DNA of 50,580 nucleotides from Deltaproteobacteria bacterium (GCA_020056965.1 JAGVGT010000003.1:1-50580), one strand, 5' to 3'; counted from the first letter of the stretch, positions 9,744 through 19,353 are shown. Numbers and translations: made by a program. Notes: generated by a model not told the origin, from the letters alone.

Positions 9744-10214
9744 CTATCCGTGACAGGGCACGCAGCTGCTGGCGGTTTTGGGGTTCTTGTGACAACGGAT
9801 GCAAGCGGTCGGGTCGAGGGCACCCTCGATCCGGTGCCTGGCGAGCCAGTCGCCGCGGTGCGGCGAACGTCGGTAGGTGGCGGTCTGGTCCTTATCCGAA
9901 GGCTTCAGTTCCACCCGGGTCGCGTGGCAGTCATTGCAAAAGCTCGGTTGGTGACACATATTGCAGACCCGACTATCCTGATGGGCCTGCTGCCGATGAT
10001 TTTCACCAAAATAGAGGTCGTGATTGAAGCGTTGCCAGTTGAACTTTTCATCCTTGGCCGCATGGCAGTCGGTACAGATGGGCGGCCGCTTACTCAATCC
10101 CGCATCGGTCGGGTGCTGAAGTGGCGGCATCCAGTCGGCCCGGTTGGAGACACAGGCCGGCAGCAGCCAAGTCGAGAGCAGCAGTAAAAACACCATGGTT
10201 ATTTTTTTCAGCAT
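9744..10214 (-). CDS. Pentaheme c-type cytochrome lipoprotein
   Basis: Small electron-transfer lipoprotein with five CXXCH motifs (CTDCH, CNMCH, CNDCH, CIRCH, CVPCH), the last one at the extreme C-terminus. The signal peptide MLKKITMVFLLLLSTWLLPAC ends in a lipobox. The frame opens at 10241, but the ATG at 10214 is preceded by ACAGGAGCC and gives the shorter, canonical signal peptide, so 10214 is used (156 residues). Extra His residues between motifs can serve as distal heme ligands. It sits 18 bases upstream of the large cytochrome and 36 bases after the barrel gene. A role as the inner or plug cytochrome of a porin-cytochrome complex is inference. Confidence 0.88.
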   Translation of the reverse strand: MLKKITMVFLLLLSTWLLPACVSNRADWMPPLQHPTDAGLSKRPPICTDCHAAKDEKFNWQRFNHDLYFGENHRQQAHQDSRVCNMCHQPSFCNDCHATRVELKPSDKDQTATYRRSPHRGDWLARHRIEGALDPTACIRCHKNPKTASSCVPCHG

Positions 10215-10250
10215 CTTGATGGCTCCTGTCAAATTATCCATGCCGGCGCA

Positions 10251-11534
10251 CTATTTCTTGCTGTAGCGGTAAGTGACGGCAAGCAGACCCCGCACATCTG
10301 AATCGAAATAAGGGTCACGGCTGTAGTCTCCGGAAAGCTTAACCTCAAGGGCATTGTCCAGAAAGTTTCGGCCGGTTCCCAGAGAAAGGAACAGCGAGTT
10401 GTCCCGGCCGTAAAGGGACTCCTTATAGCGAGCCCACATCAAATCTCCGGAGAAAAAACCGATGCCGAAACCGGACGGGGCTTCCCAGTAGCCGAACAGG
10501 CGGGTCAGCAGATATTTCTGCTTGTCGAGATCGCCGTTCATGTATCCGACCTCGACCCCGGTCTGGCTGAGCTTGTCGCCATGCCAGACCACCAGGCCCG
10601 AGGCATAGCTGGAGCCGTTGGTCCGGTCATAATCGTTGCCCTTTATCTTTACGCCCAGATCCAGGGAACCGGAATATCTGACGGTGGTGTCGAGACCGAT
10701 CACCCGCAACTTTTCACCGTTGATGGCCAGCACCCGAAAGGGATTCACCGTATTTACCCCGGTCCCGAAGTAATGCTCGTAATCGTACTGGCCGAAATAG
10801 GGGCGGAAGCTGACGGTCTTGAACGGAATCCGCAATTCGTAGGAATGTTCCGCCCAGCCTTTGCTCTCAAGATTGCGGGAAGACATACCGTAGATACTGA
10901 TCTCACCGGGCAAGAACAGGGAAAGATCCAGACCCACGGTCTCTTCGGCGGTCACGCTGTCATTGTCGCTGATCTTGCCGGAGACCCCAACCTCGCCGTA
11001 TTGCCTTTGCCGATAGCCAAGGCGGCCGCCATATATGCTGTCGCCGGTGCGGCCGTTGACGGAGGTGAAGCCGACCGGTTGTCCTCCGTAAGCGCTGGCG
11101 ACTAGCCCGGCCCCCAGATCACCGCTGACCTGCAGGCCGTCGATCACATCGTTACCGACCCCGACCGCGATATTCTGGCGGCCAACCTTGAGATCAAGGG
11201 CGGTGGCCGGGTCGGCATATTGCAGGTAGCCGTAAAGCAGTTCACCGTCATCCCTGTTGTCAAAATAGAGACTATCGGCAAAATCGAAGCGGCCCCACCC
11301 GTAGCTGTGCAAGGAGAAGCCCTTTTCAGTAAGTTGGCCGGCATCGACCTGCAGATATTCATATCCGGGGGTCACCGACTTGTCTTTGACCCCACCGATA
11401 TCCCTCTGCATGCTTCTGATCAGGGTATCAGATTGCACCCTGAATTCGGTGGCGGAAAGGGGCGCCGGCGCCCAGACAGCCAACGCCACACTGATCGGCA
11501 AGAGCGTCAGGGCCCAAGAATGTCTCGGTTTCAT
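10251..11534 (-). CDS. Outer-membrane beta-barrel of a porin-cytochrome complex
   Basis: Predicted outer-membrane barrel of 427 residues with a Sec signal peptide (cleavage near PLSA-TEF). The rest is alternating amphipathic strands rich in Tyr, Gly and Asp (for example LLYGYLQYADPATALDLKVG, YFGQYDYEHYFG), ending in TYRYSKK. A GGAGG site lies upstream of the ATG. It heads the operon with two lipoprotein multiheme cytochromes, the composition of porin-cytochrome conduits such as those of Geobacter. No residue motif names a specific family (not recognisably MtrB), so the role rests on fold prediction and context. It could instead be a general porin. Confidence 0.75.
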   Translation of the reverse strand: MKPRHSWALTLLPISVALAVWAPAPLSATEFRVQSDTLIRSMQRDIGGVKDKSVTPGYEYLQVDAGQLTEKGFSLHSYGWGRFDFADSLYFDNRDDGELLYGYLQYADPATALDLKVGRQNIAVGVGNDVIDGLQVSGDLGAGLVASAYGGQPVGFTSVNGRTGDSIYGGRLGYRQRQYGEVGVSGKISDNDSVTAEETVGLDLSLFLPGEISIYGMSSRNLESKGWAEHSYELRIPFKTVSFRPYFGQYDYEHYFGTGVNTVNPFRVLAINGEKLRVIGLDTTVRYSGSLDLGVKIKGNDYDRTNGSSYASGLVVWHGDKLSQTGVEVGYMNGDLDKQKYLLTRLFGYWEAPSGFGIGFFSGDLMWARYKESLYGRDNSLFLSLGTGRNFLDNALEVKLSGDYSRDPYFDSDVRGLLAVTYRYSKK

Positions 11535-11887
11535 ACGGTTAAAACCTCCATTTTTTGAAACCTTACAGGCAGATCAACGATTGTGGGAACTAACGGGCCA
11601 TGGACCTTGCCCAGAAGGCCGGAGCCATCGGGCCGGGTACCAGGCCAGAATGCAAACAGGAAGAATTACTGCTACAGGTTATTAAAATTTTTCGTCGATA
11701 GGCAAGGGCTTTTTTTACAGAAGAGGTTAATAATTCTTGGGGGTTCTCTGGTTGGCAAGGTGCAACGCGCAGGGCGCTCTAATTAGTCAGTCATTGCGGT
11801 GGCGATGACTACCTGGCCGGTCAGTTAGAGGTAATTTATAGAGGAATTAAAGGGGAATGACGGCCCGGATCTCAGACTGGCCGGGGG
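11535..11887. other. Intergenic region upstream of the porin gene
   Basis: About 350 bases with no supported gene. It presumably holds the promoter for the leftward porin-cytochrome operon, but no convincing -35/-10 pair was found. The stretch 11680-11740 is AT-rich. Confidence 0.4.
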
Positions 11888-12066
11888 CATGCGGCTGGGG
11901 CTTGATCGAGGGCTGCTCTGACCCTGATTAAGCCCCAGCTTGAGGTGGGCAATGGCCAGGTCGACAAGGGCGCGGGGGCCGTGACCGGAACCCCCTTAAG
12001 CCGCCAGCGCAAAATTGCGGCATTCGGTCTTGGCTTCGGCCCCATCAGTCACGGCCACTTCAGGGC
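11888..12066 (+). pseudogene. Decayed fragment of a tlyA 3' end
   Basis: Translating from about 11923 gives IKPQLEVGNGQVDKGAGAV and, further on, KIAAFGLGFGPISHGH. These match intact TlyA IKPQFEVGKGQVGKGGVV and KIEAYGLGLGLVSHGH (encoded at 7508-7645) in the same order. Similarity continues upstream to about 11888 with frame breaks (TGA codons in CTGCTCTGACCCTGATTAAG). There is no start, no S4 domain and no SAM loop, so it is a remnant. It has the same orientation as tlyA and brackets the cytochrome operon. Confidence 0.8.
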
Positions 12067-12074
12067 CACGGTCT

Positions 12075-15000
12075 TCACAAAGGAATCACCATCTCCAGTT
12101 CCTGGTCGGCGAAGATCCGGCGGGGGCGTCGGATCTTGACCTTGACCTGGTCGCCGCCGTGTTTCTTGAAGAACATGACCATCTTGATGTCTTCGATGGT
12201 CATGATCGGTTGGTCGTCGAGGCTCACGAAGATATCGCCCTTCTTGAGGCCCATCTTCATCCCCTGGCCGTGGGGAGCGAGATCGTCGATCAACACCCGG
12301 TCGCCTTCCTGCTTAAGAACCACGCCCATCATGGCCGGCGGCGGCAATTCCGCCGGCGGCGAGAAGAGCACGAAGTCGGCGGAATCGCCGGTGATCTCCT
12401 TGGGCTCGGCGTTGAGCAGGACGGCCTGGCTGACCGCCAAGCGCCGGTTCAGCCGGGGCGGGATGCCGTTTTCCTTTTCCACATGGCCCCGACCGGCCAG
12501 CACCGCCAGCCGCCGTTCCGGGTGGGCGGTCAGGTAGTCGGCCGCCGTTTCGGCCATGGTCTCGTCCCAGATGGCCTGGGCCTCGAAGAAGTCGTTGAAC
12601 TTGTTCTCCTGGCCGGGCTGCTGCGGGTGCATCATGAAAAACGAGCTGATCCGCTCCCGGTAGTCGGGCAGGGAGAGATCGCGCTCCGGGGGCAGGCTGT
12701 CGCGCAGCTCCTTGGCCAGGCCGTCCAGTCCTTTGTCCCGGTATATTGAACTGACCGTCTCCTTGTCCAGGTTGAGGGCGAGCACTGGGATGCGGTTGGC
12801 CCGGGCGAAGTTGACGATGTCGCGATAGTTGCGGTAGTCAAAACTCCACTTTTCGAAGTAATGGCTCTGGCGGAGAAAATCAACCTCGTCGATGGTGTGA
12901 TCGAGGACATAGCGGTCGAGGACCGGCTGGTCGACGTGGTTGAACATCTCCATGCCGATGGCCAGTTCCGGGTTCTGGTGGTACATGGCCCGGATCATCC
13001 GCAGTTGCAGGAGGTGGTCCTCGTAACGGCTGTGGCTTTCGCCGAGATAAACCACCCGGGTGGCCTGGAGTTTGGCGGCGATGGCGTCGAAGGAGAGCCG
13101 TTCCGGCAGGGCCAGTCCACCGGGCGGATCGTCGAAGCTGAAGATTTGGCCGGTCTCGGTTTCGGCGATTTTCTTCTCCCGGATTTGGCCGGCCACAAAG
13201 TGCAGATAGCTGTATTTGCCGTAATGGCGAAGCTTGTAAGCGCCCCGTTCCACTTCCTCGGTATTGGCTGCATTGACCAGAACGGCGGTTTCCGCGGGGT
13301 TGAGGGGATTGGCCCGAACCTCGACGGTCAGGCCTTCGGCGGGAAGAATCGGGGTGGCGAAGAGCCGCCGGGCCGTCTTGGAGCCGGTGCCCAGAAAGAT
13401 CACCGCCCCTTCGGCCAGGTCGGCTTCCTTGACCTCCTCATCAGCCACCACCCGGCAACCCAGTTCTTGCAAGACGGCGAGCAACGGCGCGTAGAGCGCT
13501 TCGCCACCCGGCGCGACCACCGCCAGCTTTTTGGCCGCTCCGGCAAAGCGGCTCCAGACCGGCGCCAGCTCCCAGCTGTTCAGCTGGCGGGGCAGATCAT
13601 AATCCTCATCCAGCACCACGGTGCGAGGCTGGGCGGGCAGGGGAATCTCCACCTCGTTGTCCTTGCCGGTCATTTCGACGCTGCGGGCAACATCCCCGGC
13701 ATCGGTGGTCACCCGCACCGCCATGGTCAGCCGGTACGGGGGGGCGTTGATCTGGGAGATGGTCAGGTGCAGGACCGGTTTGCCTTCTTTCTCGTTGACT
13801 CTGACCTTGCTGATCCCCACCGCCGGGAGGTCGGCCCGTTCCAGCCACTGCTTGAAGAAGTCGTCCAGGGTGGCGCCGGAGACGGTCTCAAAGCTGGTCC
13901 GCAGGTCGGACCAGCCGGCTTGTTGGTGCTTGAAGCGCTGGTAGAAGTCGCGCAGGCCGGCTAGGAACTTGTCGTCACCCAGCTGGTTTTTTAAGGTGTG
14001 CAGGACCATGGCTGCCTTGGTGTAGCCCACGGCGCGGGTTGCTTCCTGGCCGGCGAGCAGATGGCTCTGGCCGCCGCTGAACTGCGCCAGGGTCAGGGTG
14101 TTGTCGGCGTGGACATAGCCCTGATAGGCGGTGAGCTGCTGTTTGCGGTATTCGGCGCCCTTGCCCTGCTCGGTCTGGTAGAGCTGGTCGGCCAACAGGG
14201 TGGCCAGCCCCTCCGACCAGTTGCCGCCTTCCTGGTCCGGCTGGACACTGTTGCCGAACCACTGATGAACAATCTCGTGGCCCAGGGAGGTGTCGGTGAT
14301 GAAGGGCAGCCGCACCACGCTCTGGCCGAGGACGGTGAAGGTGGGCATGGCATAGCCGGTGGGCAGCCGGTTTTCGACGATGCTGAAGCGGCGGTATGGG
14401 AAGGTGCCGAGCATCGTCTCGTAGCGGGCCAGGTAGGCCAGGGCCTTGTCGCGGTACCCGGCAGCCAGATCGCGATCCTCGGCGAAGAAGTAGGTGAAGA
14501 GTTCGCGTCCCTCGCCGAAGGGGGTGCGGCTTACCTCATAAGGTCCGGCGATCAGGTTGAGGCCCGACCTGGGGTGGTCGAAGGTGAAGGTCGCCGTGTC
14601 GCCGTCCGGACTTGGGTTGACCGCGATCTCCTCGGCCTCCGAAACGGCCGAAAAGCCGGGGGGCAGCACGGCCTTGAGGCGGAAAAATGCTTTCTGATGG
14701 AGAAGGGGGTGCCAGAGCCCGGTCAGTGAGATGCCGCTTGGCCCGATCAGATCGCCGGTCGGGCCGTGCCTTTGCTCCAGGGTCAGGGTGTAGGCGATCT
14801 TTACCGTTTGCGGCCGGGCGGCCGGGGCGATGGCGATTTCGTGGTCCGGGTCGGCGAAGTAGGGCTGGCTGCGGTCGTCCAGGTTGATTTCCCGGCCGTC
14901 GAGCCACAAGCCGCTAACGGCCAGCCCGGACAGGTGCAGGAGTTCACCGGCCTGGGCGGGGAAATCGATGGTCGCGACCCCGCTCAGCCGGGCCTGGGCC

Positions 15001-15182
15001 GGGTCGAATGAGACCTCCAGGCTGACCACCGGCGGCTGTGCGGTGAGGTGCGCCGCCCGGGCCGAAAGGGGCAGCAGCGTCATGACCAAGGCGGCCAGCA
15101 GCAGCGCGAGCGGCGGCAGGGATTTCTCATAGCGCCGCGGTTCGGCGCCAATTCTCCAGGGCGAGCAGGGCTTGTTCGGCAC
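12075..15182 (-). CDS. Exported M1-family metallopeptidase fused to ChaN-like and PDZ domains
   Basis: A 1035-residue exported fusion. A signal peptide ([14 protein letters not shown]...SARA, about 20-44) is followed by a gluzincin peptidase of the M1 type: [10 protein letters not shown] near residue 301 with the third zinc ligand in WSEGLATL 18 residues later. A ChaN-like domain (about 705-920) begins [14 protein letters not shown] and includes [10 protein letters not shown] and [14 protein letters not shown]; ChaN proteins bind heme or act as erythromycin-esterase-like folds. A C-terminal PDZ domain ends the protein ([20 protein letters not shown]). The GTG start at 15182 overlaps trmFO by 56 bases but has a good site (GAGGAG, six bases upstream). 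Substrate unknown; a link to heme or cytochrome turnover is only suggested by the neighbouring operon. Confidence 0.85.
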   Translation of the reverse strand: MPNKPCSPWRIGAEPRRYEKSLPPLALLLAALVMTLLPLSARAAHLTAQPPVVSLEVSFDPAQARLSGVATIDFPAQAGELLHLSGLAVSGLWLDGREINLDDRSQPYFADPDHEIAIAPAARPQTVKIAYTLTLEQRHGPTGDLIGPSGISLTGLWHPLLHQKAFFRLKAVLPPGFSAVSEAEEIAVNPSPDGDTATFTFDHPRSGLNLIAGPYEVSRTPFGEGRELFTYFFAEDRDLAAGYRDKALAYLARYETMLGTFPYRRFSIVENRLPTGYAMPTFTVLGQSVVRLPFITDTSLGHEIVHQWFGNSVQPDQEGGNWSEGLATLLADQLYQTEQGKGAEYRKQQLTAYQGYVHADNTLTLAQFSGGQSHLLAGQEATRAVGYTKAAMVLHTLKNQLGDDKFLAGLRDFYQRFKHQQAGWSDLRTSFETVSGATLDDFFKQWLERADLPAVGISKVRVNEKEGKPVLHLTISQINAPPYRLTMAVRVTTDAGDVARSVEMTGKDNEVEIPLPAQPRTVVLDEDYDLPRQLNSWELAPVWSRFAGAAKKLAVVAPGGEALYAPLLAVLQELGCRVVADEEVKEADLAEGAVIFLGTGSKTARRLFATPILPAEGLTVEVRANPLNPAETAVLVNAANTEEVERGAYKLRHYGKYSYLHFVAGQIREKKIAETETGQIFSFDDPPGGLALPERLSFDAIAAKLQATRVVYLGESHSRYEDHLLQLRMIRAMYHQNPELAIGMEMFNHVDQPVLDRYVLDHTIDEVDFLRQSHYFEKWSFDYRNYRDIVNFARANRIPVLALNLDKETVSSIYRDKGLDGLAKELRDSLPPERDLSLPDYRERISSFFMMHPQQPGQENKFNDFFEAQAIWDETMAETAADYLTAHPERRLAVLAGRGHVEKENGIPPRLNRRLAVSQAVLLNAEPKEITGDSADFVLFSPPAELPPPAMMGVVLKQEGDRVLIDDLAPHGQGMKMGLKKGDIFVSLDDQPIMTIEDIKMVMFFKKHGGDQVKVKIRRPRRIFADQELEMVIPL

Positions 15183-16446
15183 GGTATGCTCCTCGGTTCT
15201 TTTTGGGCATCTTCAGGTTGATGGGCGGGAAGAGGCCGAAGTTGATATTGGATGGCTGAAAGTGTTTGGGGTCGCTGCTGGTCAGGTGGACGATCAGGCT
15301 GCCCAGGGCGGTCTCCGGCGGCGGGGTGACCGGGGCCAGCCCGGTCGCCAGGCGGAAACCGTTGATCCCGGCCAGGAGTCCCATGGCGGTGGATTCCACA
15401 TAGCCTTCCACCCCGGTGAGCTGGCCGGCCAGGAGGAGGTCCGGCCGCATCTTGCATTGCAGGGTCGGCTCCAGTACCAGCGGCCCACAGACAAAGGTGT
15501 TGCGGTGGATGGAGCCGAGCCGGGCGAACTCGGCCCGCTCTAGGCCGGGGATCAGCCGGAATACCTCGGTCTGGGCCTGGTAGGTCAGCTTGGTCTGGAA
15601 GCCCACCAGGTTATAGGTGGTGCCTTCGCGGTTTTCCATGCGCAGCTGGACCACGGCGTAAGGATCGCGGCCGGTGCGCGGGTCGGGCAGCCCCACCGGC
15701 TTCATGGGCCCGAAGCGCAGGGTGTCGTCGCCCCGGGCCAGCATCACCTCGACCGGCAGGCAGCCCTCGAAGTAGCGGGGTTCCTCGAAATCTTTGAGCG
15801 GCACCTTGGCCCCGGCGGCCAGGGCGGTGATGAAGGTCAGGTATTGCTCGCGGTCCATGGGGCAGTTGAGGTAGTCGCCCGGGCCATCGTCGTAACGGGA
15901 GGCCTGATAGATTACGGTCCGGTCCAGGGAATCGGCGGTGACGATGGGGGCAATGGCATCGTAGAAGGCCAGGTGCTTGGCCCCGGTCAGTTCGGCCAGG
16001 GCGGCGGCCAGCGGGTCGGAGGTCAGGGGGCCGGTGGCCATGATCAGCGGGGTGGTGGTCGGTTCGGGCAGGGTGGTAATCTCGTTGCGGTCGATGGTGA
16101 TGTTCGGCTGGCCCTCGATCCGGGCGGTGACGGCGGCGGCGAATTGGGCGCGGTCCACGGCCAGGGCCTTGCCGGCCGGTACCCGGGTTTCCTCCGCCAC
16201 CGCCATCAAGAGTGAGTCGAGACGGCGCATCTCCTCTTTCAGCAACCCCACCCCCGAGTTCCGGTCGTCCGAACGCAGGGAGTTGCTGCAGACCAGTTCG
16301 GCCAGGTCCGGTGAATGGTGGGCCGGGCTGAACCGGTGCGGCTTCATATCGTAAAGGCGTACTTGGCCGCCGCGCCGGGCGATCTGCCAAGCCGCCTCGC
16401 AGCCGGCCAGGCCGCCGCCGATGATGGTGATTGGTGTTGTGGTCAT
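15127..16446 (-). CDS. trmFO: Methylenetetrahydrofolate-tRNA uracil-54 methyltransferase
   Basis: Folate- and FAD-dependent enzyme forming ribothymidine at position 54 of tRNA. The 439-residue protein begins [20 protein letters not shown], the FAD-binding GxGxxG, and has the family motifs [39 protein letters not shown] and [20 protein letters not shown], which identify TrmFO rather than GidA. The cysteine of VCSNSLRS is conserved. It overlaps the downstream peptidase-ChaN gene by 56 bases. Confidence 0.96.
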   Translation of the reverse strand: MTTTPITIIGGGLAGCEAAWQIARRGGQVRLYDMKPHRFSPAHHSPDLAELVCSNSLRSDDRNSGVGLLKEEMRRLDSLLMAVAEETRVPAGKALAVDRAQFAAAVTARIEGQPNITIDRNEITTLPEPTTTPLIMATGPLTSDPLAAALAELTGAKHLAFYDAIAPIVTADSLDRTVIYQASRYDDGPGDYLNCPMDREQYLTFITALAAGAKVPLKDFEEPRYFEGCLPVEVMLARGDDTLRFGPMKPVGLPDPRTGRDPYAVVQLRMENREGTTYNLVGFQTKLTYQAQTEVFRLIPGLERAEFARLGSIHRNTFVCGPLVLEPTLQCKMRPDLLLAGQLTGVEGYVESTAMGLLAGINGFRLATGLAPVTPPPETALGSLIVHLTSSDPKHFQPSNINFGLFPPINLKMPKKNRGAYRAEQALLALENWRRTAAL

Positions 16447-16550
16447 GGTTTACTGTCCCTCGCCGAGGTAGGAGAACTTGGATATAGTCTGAACTCTTCG
16501 ATCCCTACGATAATCTCAGGATTAGGGTGATTCGTATCTACGGTTACATT

Positions 16551-16625
16551 CCCTCATCCCAACCTTCTCCCGGAGGGAGAAGGAGACGATCCCCTCTCCT
16601 TTCGGGAGAGGGTCAGGGTGAGGGG
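16551..16625. repeat. Palindromic intergenic repeat (CCCTCATCCC type)
   Basis: An imperfect inverted repeat running from CCCTCATCCCAACCTTCTCC to the complementary GGGTCAGGGTGAGGGG, with an inner CCTCTCC/GGGAGAGG hairpin. Elements of this appearance are common as dispersed REP/MITE-like sequences. The rest of the 372-base gap (16447-16818) shows no gene. Confidence 0.65.
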
Positions 16626-16759
16626 ATTTATCAGTGTTGCACAACAACAAACGGACAAATAGATCGGGTGGTTACCGCGCCATTTTCTGCCGAAGGTTCC
16701 TCGTCTGATGTCAGCCCGTTACTCTAATCCCACCACCCACCAAAGACAACCTCGGACAT

Positions 16760-16795
16760 AAAAAAACCGGTTCCGCCACAAGGACGAAACCGGTT
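16760..16795 (-). terminator. Terminator of adk
   Basis: Arms AACCGGTT-C-CG and CG-A-AACCGGTT (16765-16775 and 16785-16795) with a 9-base loop. On the minus strand a T run follows, about 25 bases after the adk stop. Confidence 0.8.
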
Positions 16796-16818
16796 AGCAA
16801 GCGCGATCGGAACTGCTG

Positions 16819-17466
16819 TTACATGCCCAGCTCGGACTTGATCGCCTCGACCACGGCGTCACTGGAGGTGCCGGTGACGGTCTTCATGATCCCCTCGGTG
16901 CGGTAGAAACCGACCAGGGGGGCAGTCTTCTCGTTGTAGGTGTCGAGCCGGTGGCTGATGGCCGCCTCGGTCTCGTCGGCGCGCTGGATGATCTTGCTGC
17001 CGCACTTGTCGCAGATGCCCTCGACCTTGGGCGGCATGCTCTTGACGTTGTAGATCGCCTGGCACTGGCTGTTCTCGCAGGTGCGGCGGGTGCAGAGCCG
17101 GTCCAGGATCACATCGCGGGGCACTTCGATATCGACCACCATGTCGAGCTTGATGCCCAGCTTGGTGAGCAGCGCCTTTAAGGCCTCGGCCTGGGGAATG
17201 GTGCGGGGGAAACCGTCGAGCAGGAAGCCGTTCTTGCAGTCGGCCTCCTGAAGGCGGCCTTCCATGATGCCCATGATCAGTGAATCAGGAACCAGATCGC
17301 CGCGATCCATGAAGCCCTTGGCCTCTTTGCCCAGCTCGGTGCCGGCCTGGACGGCGCCGCGCAGGATGTCGCCGGTGGAGATCTGGACCGAGCCGTCCAG
17401 AGCGGTGAGCCGTTTAGCGACGGTGCCTTTGCCGGCGCCCGGGGCGCCCAACAGGATAATTTTCAT
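16819..17466 (-). CDS. adk: Adenylate kinase, zinc-type lid
   Basis: Catalyses ATP + AMP to 2 ADP. The 215 residues begin MKIILLGAPGAGKGTVAKRL (P-loop), with the AMP-binding ISTGDILRGAV, LLDGFPRTIPQAEAL, and a lid carrying four cysteines (CTRRTCENSQCQAIYN and CDKCG) expected to bind zinc structurally. The C-terminal Arg motif DETEAAISHRLDTY is intact. It is monocistronic here with its own terminator. A second, more divergent adenylate kinase is encoded at 42659-43336. Confidence 0.96.
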   Translation of the reverse strand: MKIILLGAPGAGKGTVAKRLTALDGSVQISTGDILRGAVQAGTELGKEAKGFMDRGDLVPDSLIMGIMEGRLQEADCKNGFLLDGFPRTIPQAEALKALLTKLGIKLDMVVDIEVPRDVILDRLCTRRTCENSQCQAIYNVKSMPPKVEGICDKCGSKIIQRADETEAAISHRLDTYNEKTAPLVGFYRTEGIMKTVTGTSSDAVVEAIKSELGM

Positions 17467-17608
17467 GATGTGTCCTCCTTGAAGTTATTGAATGTCGTTG
17501 ATTTATGGGGTTTTAACGAAAGGCGGCCACTATAACCGATTTTTTTGTGGCTGCACAGGGCAAAATGGGGTGCATTGGGCCACTAAAGGAGTTGCAGGGG
17601 ACAATAAA

Positions 17609-17706
17609 CCCTTCGACAGGCCCAGGGTGAACGGAATTACCGTTGATAATATTCTGCTACCGGGCCATTGTAATAGTATTACCGTTCATCCTGAGCCTGA
17701 CGAAGG
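17609..17706. repeat. Palindromic repeat, CCCTTCGACAGG...CCTGACGAAGG type
   Basis: Outer arms CCCTTCGACAGGCCCAGGGT (from 17609) and ATCCTGAGCCTGACGAAGG (to 17706) form a long imperfect hairpin. The same element recurs at 40151-40235 with better-matched arms. It sits at the left edge of the AT-richer island. Confidence 0.75.
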
Positions 17707-17778
17707 ATGGCCCAGCCTCCAGTGGCGATCGTATGGCAATCTGGCGATATCCCTTCAGCGCATTAACGTGAAAGCTGC

Positions 17779-18870
17779 TCATTTCTCAGAATTCTTCTTG
17801 AGCGCGGGGATCGAACCGGCCACGGCCTTGATCTGTTTTAAGGCTTTGTCGAAATCGCTCTCGAACAAGCGGTCCTGAACAATGCGGTACTTCTCAAACT
17901 CACTTTCGGCGTGGGTTCTAGCAATCTCGGCCGTTACCCTGCCCGCGTCCCGCAAGATTTCCCGATCCCAGAGCTTAAGAAACCCGCTCAGGCGCTCTTC
18001 CCAATCCGCCATGGTCATGGGAATACGGCGCATGGTCTGGACTTCAGCCATATCAAGGTAGGCGGAAACAATCCGCTGCATCTGTGCCAGCTCGAATCCG
18101 GAGAGATAGTTCTTGGCAATGGATACATCGTATTTGTGAATTTTTCCATCAGGCGCGCCTTCCCAACTGGTCAGGCCCATGTTCTCTTGCTGGTGATCGG
18201 CACGATCCACGATGACTTCCGCAGCGGTCTGGCCGTGAATTGCGTAGTGCATCTTGTTCTGGACGGCGGCAAAGAAGCGCTTGGTCGCCGTGGCTGTGGG
18301 ATCGTAATCGAGCGAGGTGGCGTAGATATCGGTGATCTTCTGGTAGAACTTGCGCTCGGAAAGCCGGATTTCCCGGATCTTTTCCAGTTGGCGTTCAAAG
18401 AATTCATCGGTCAAGATGCTGCCGCCGTGCTTGAGCCGTTCCACATCCATGGTCCAACCCTGAATCGTGTAATCCTTAACGATCCGGTTGGCCCACTTGC
18501 GGAACTGCACGGCGCGCTCGTTTTCAATCTTGAAACCAACGGCGATAATGGCCTGCAGGTTGTAGTGTTTGACCTGGTATTTTTTGCCATCGGCGGCAGT
18601 TATTAAGTATCGCTTAATAACTGCCGCCTCTTCGAGTTCGTTGTCAGCAAAAATGCGCTGCAGGTGCTGGTTGATGGCTGGCACCGAGACATCGTAGAGG
18701 GTTGCCATCATCTTCTGCGTCAGCCAGATGTTCTCGTCTGCATAGCGCATTTCCACGCTGGTTTCCGAGCTGCCGCCGGCCGCGACAAAGGTCAGGTATT
18801 CGGCAGCCGACGAGCGGACCAGGGAGGTCTCTCTTTTCTTGGGAATTTGCGGATTCTTTTGCCTGCTCAT
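17779..18870 (-). CDS. RhuM-family protein
   Basis: A 363-residue protein of the RhuM (virulence RhuM) family, recognisable from ENIWLTQKMMATLYDVSVPA near the N-terminus (a KilA-N/winged-helix-like DNA-binding look), VKHYNLQAIIAVGFKIENERA and FRKWANRIVKDYTIQGWTMD. Molecular function is not established; family members are often next to restriction or toxin genes and mobile DNA. The GTACG-ATG start is preceded by GGAGAGG. Base composition is lower in GC than the flanking adk and usher genes. A broken paralogue of its first 80 codons lies just upstream at 19111-19353, and the STAND ATPase gene follows further upstream on the same strand. Confidence 0.85.
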   Translation of the reverse strand: MSRQKNPQIPKKRETSLVRSSAAEYLTFVAAGGSSETSVEMRYADENIWLTQKMMATLYDVSVPAINQHLQRIFADNELEEAAVIKRYLITAADGKKYQVKHYNLQAIIAVGFKIENERAVQFRKWANRIVKDYTIQGWTMDVERLKHGGSILTDEFFERQLEKIREIRLSERKFYQKITDIYATSLDYDPTATATKRFFAAVQNKMHYAIHGQTAAEVIVDRADHQQENMGLTSWEGAPDGKIHKYDVSIAKNYLSGFELAQMQRIVSAYLDMAEVQTMRRIPMTMADWEERLSGFLKLWDREILRDAGRVTAEIARTHAESEFEKYRIVQDRLFESDFDKALKQIKAVAGSIPALKKNSEK

Positions 18871-19007
18871 CGTACGCCTCTCCGGTCTTGCTCAAGGGCC
18901 GTTTTAACCCTTCGCTTACCCCTGCCATCCCCAACCATCAAAAGAGAAACATCGGCTAACGTTAGTAAACTTATAATCTTATGGACGTCCCACTGTTACA
19001 CGCCACT

Positions 19008-19093
19008 CGTCATTCCGGCATGTTTTTAGCCGGAATCCAGTTTTATGACCCTCACGACGACTTCTGGATGCCGGATCAAGTCCGGCATGACGA
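19008..19093. repeat. Palindromic repeat, GTCATTCCGGCATG type
   Basis: Starts CGTCATTCCGGCATG and ends TCCGGCATGACGA, with inner CCGGAATCCAG / CTGGATGCCGG arms. It is a mobile-looking palindromic element lying 17 bases beyond the break point of the RhuM remnant. Confidence 0.7.
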
Positions 19094-19110
19094 ATCGATA
19101 GCGATTCAAT

Positions 19111-19353
19111 TCAAGTTATTCGGAATTTCCTAACGACTGAATCCCGCTGAAGCTCACCAGCAGATAAGATGTTTTTCAGATGCTCATTAACGGTTGGAAC
19201 GGTGACCTCAAAAAGTTGCGCCACCAACTTCTGCGTCAGCCAGATGCTCTCATCCTCATAGTGTGCTTCAATGCTCTATTCGCCGGTCTGCCCGGTGAAG
19301 ATCAGGAATTCCGCCGTGCTGTTGCGGAGTTGCAGTTTTTTCTCTTTGCTCAT
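19111..19353 (-). pseudogene. Truncated RhuM-family copy with internal stop
   Basis: From ATG 19353 the frame reads MSKEKKLQLRNSTAEFLIF, TGQTGE, then TAG at codon 26 (19278-19276), then SIEAHYEDESIWLTQKLVAQ and LFEVTVPTVNEHLKNIL, ending RKFRIT and TGA at 19111. This is the conserved start of a RhuM protein (compare ENIWLTQKMMATLYDVSVPA in the intact neighbour), distinct enough to be an older paralogue and not a recent duplicate. It has one nonsense codon and lacks the last three quarters of the gene. The palindromic repeat 19008-19093 begins where the homology stops. Confidence 0.82.

Noticed and set aside
12861-14729. Long plus-strand frames opposite the M1-ChaN-PDZ gene
   Set aside because: Shadows; the minus-strand frame carries zinc-peptidase and ChaN motifs in order.
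15080-15457. 125-codon frame from 15457, or an ATG at 15130 overlapping the trmFO stop, as start of the peptidase-ChaN gene
   Set aside because: These are in a different frame from the long gene and end at 15080; GTG 15182 has its own GAGGAG site and leads straight into a signal peptide.
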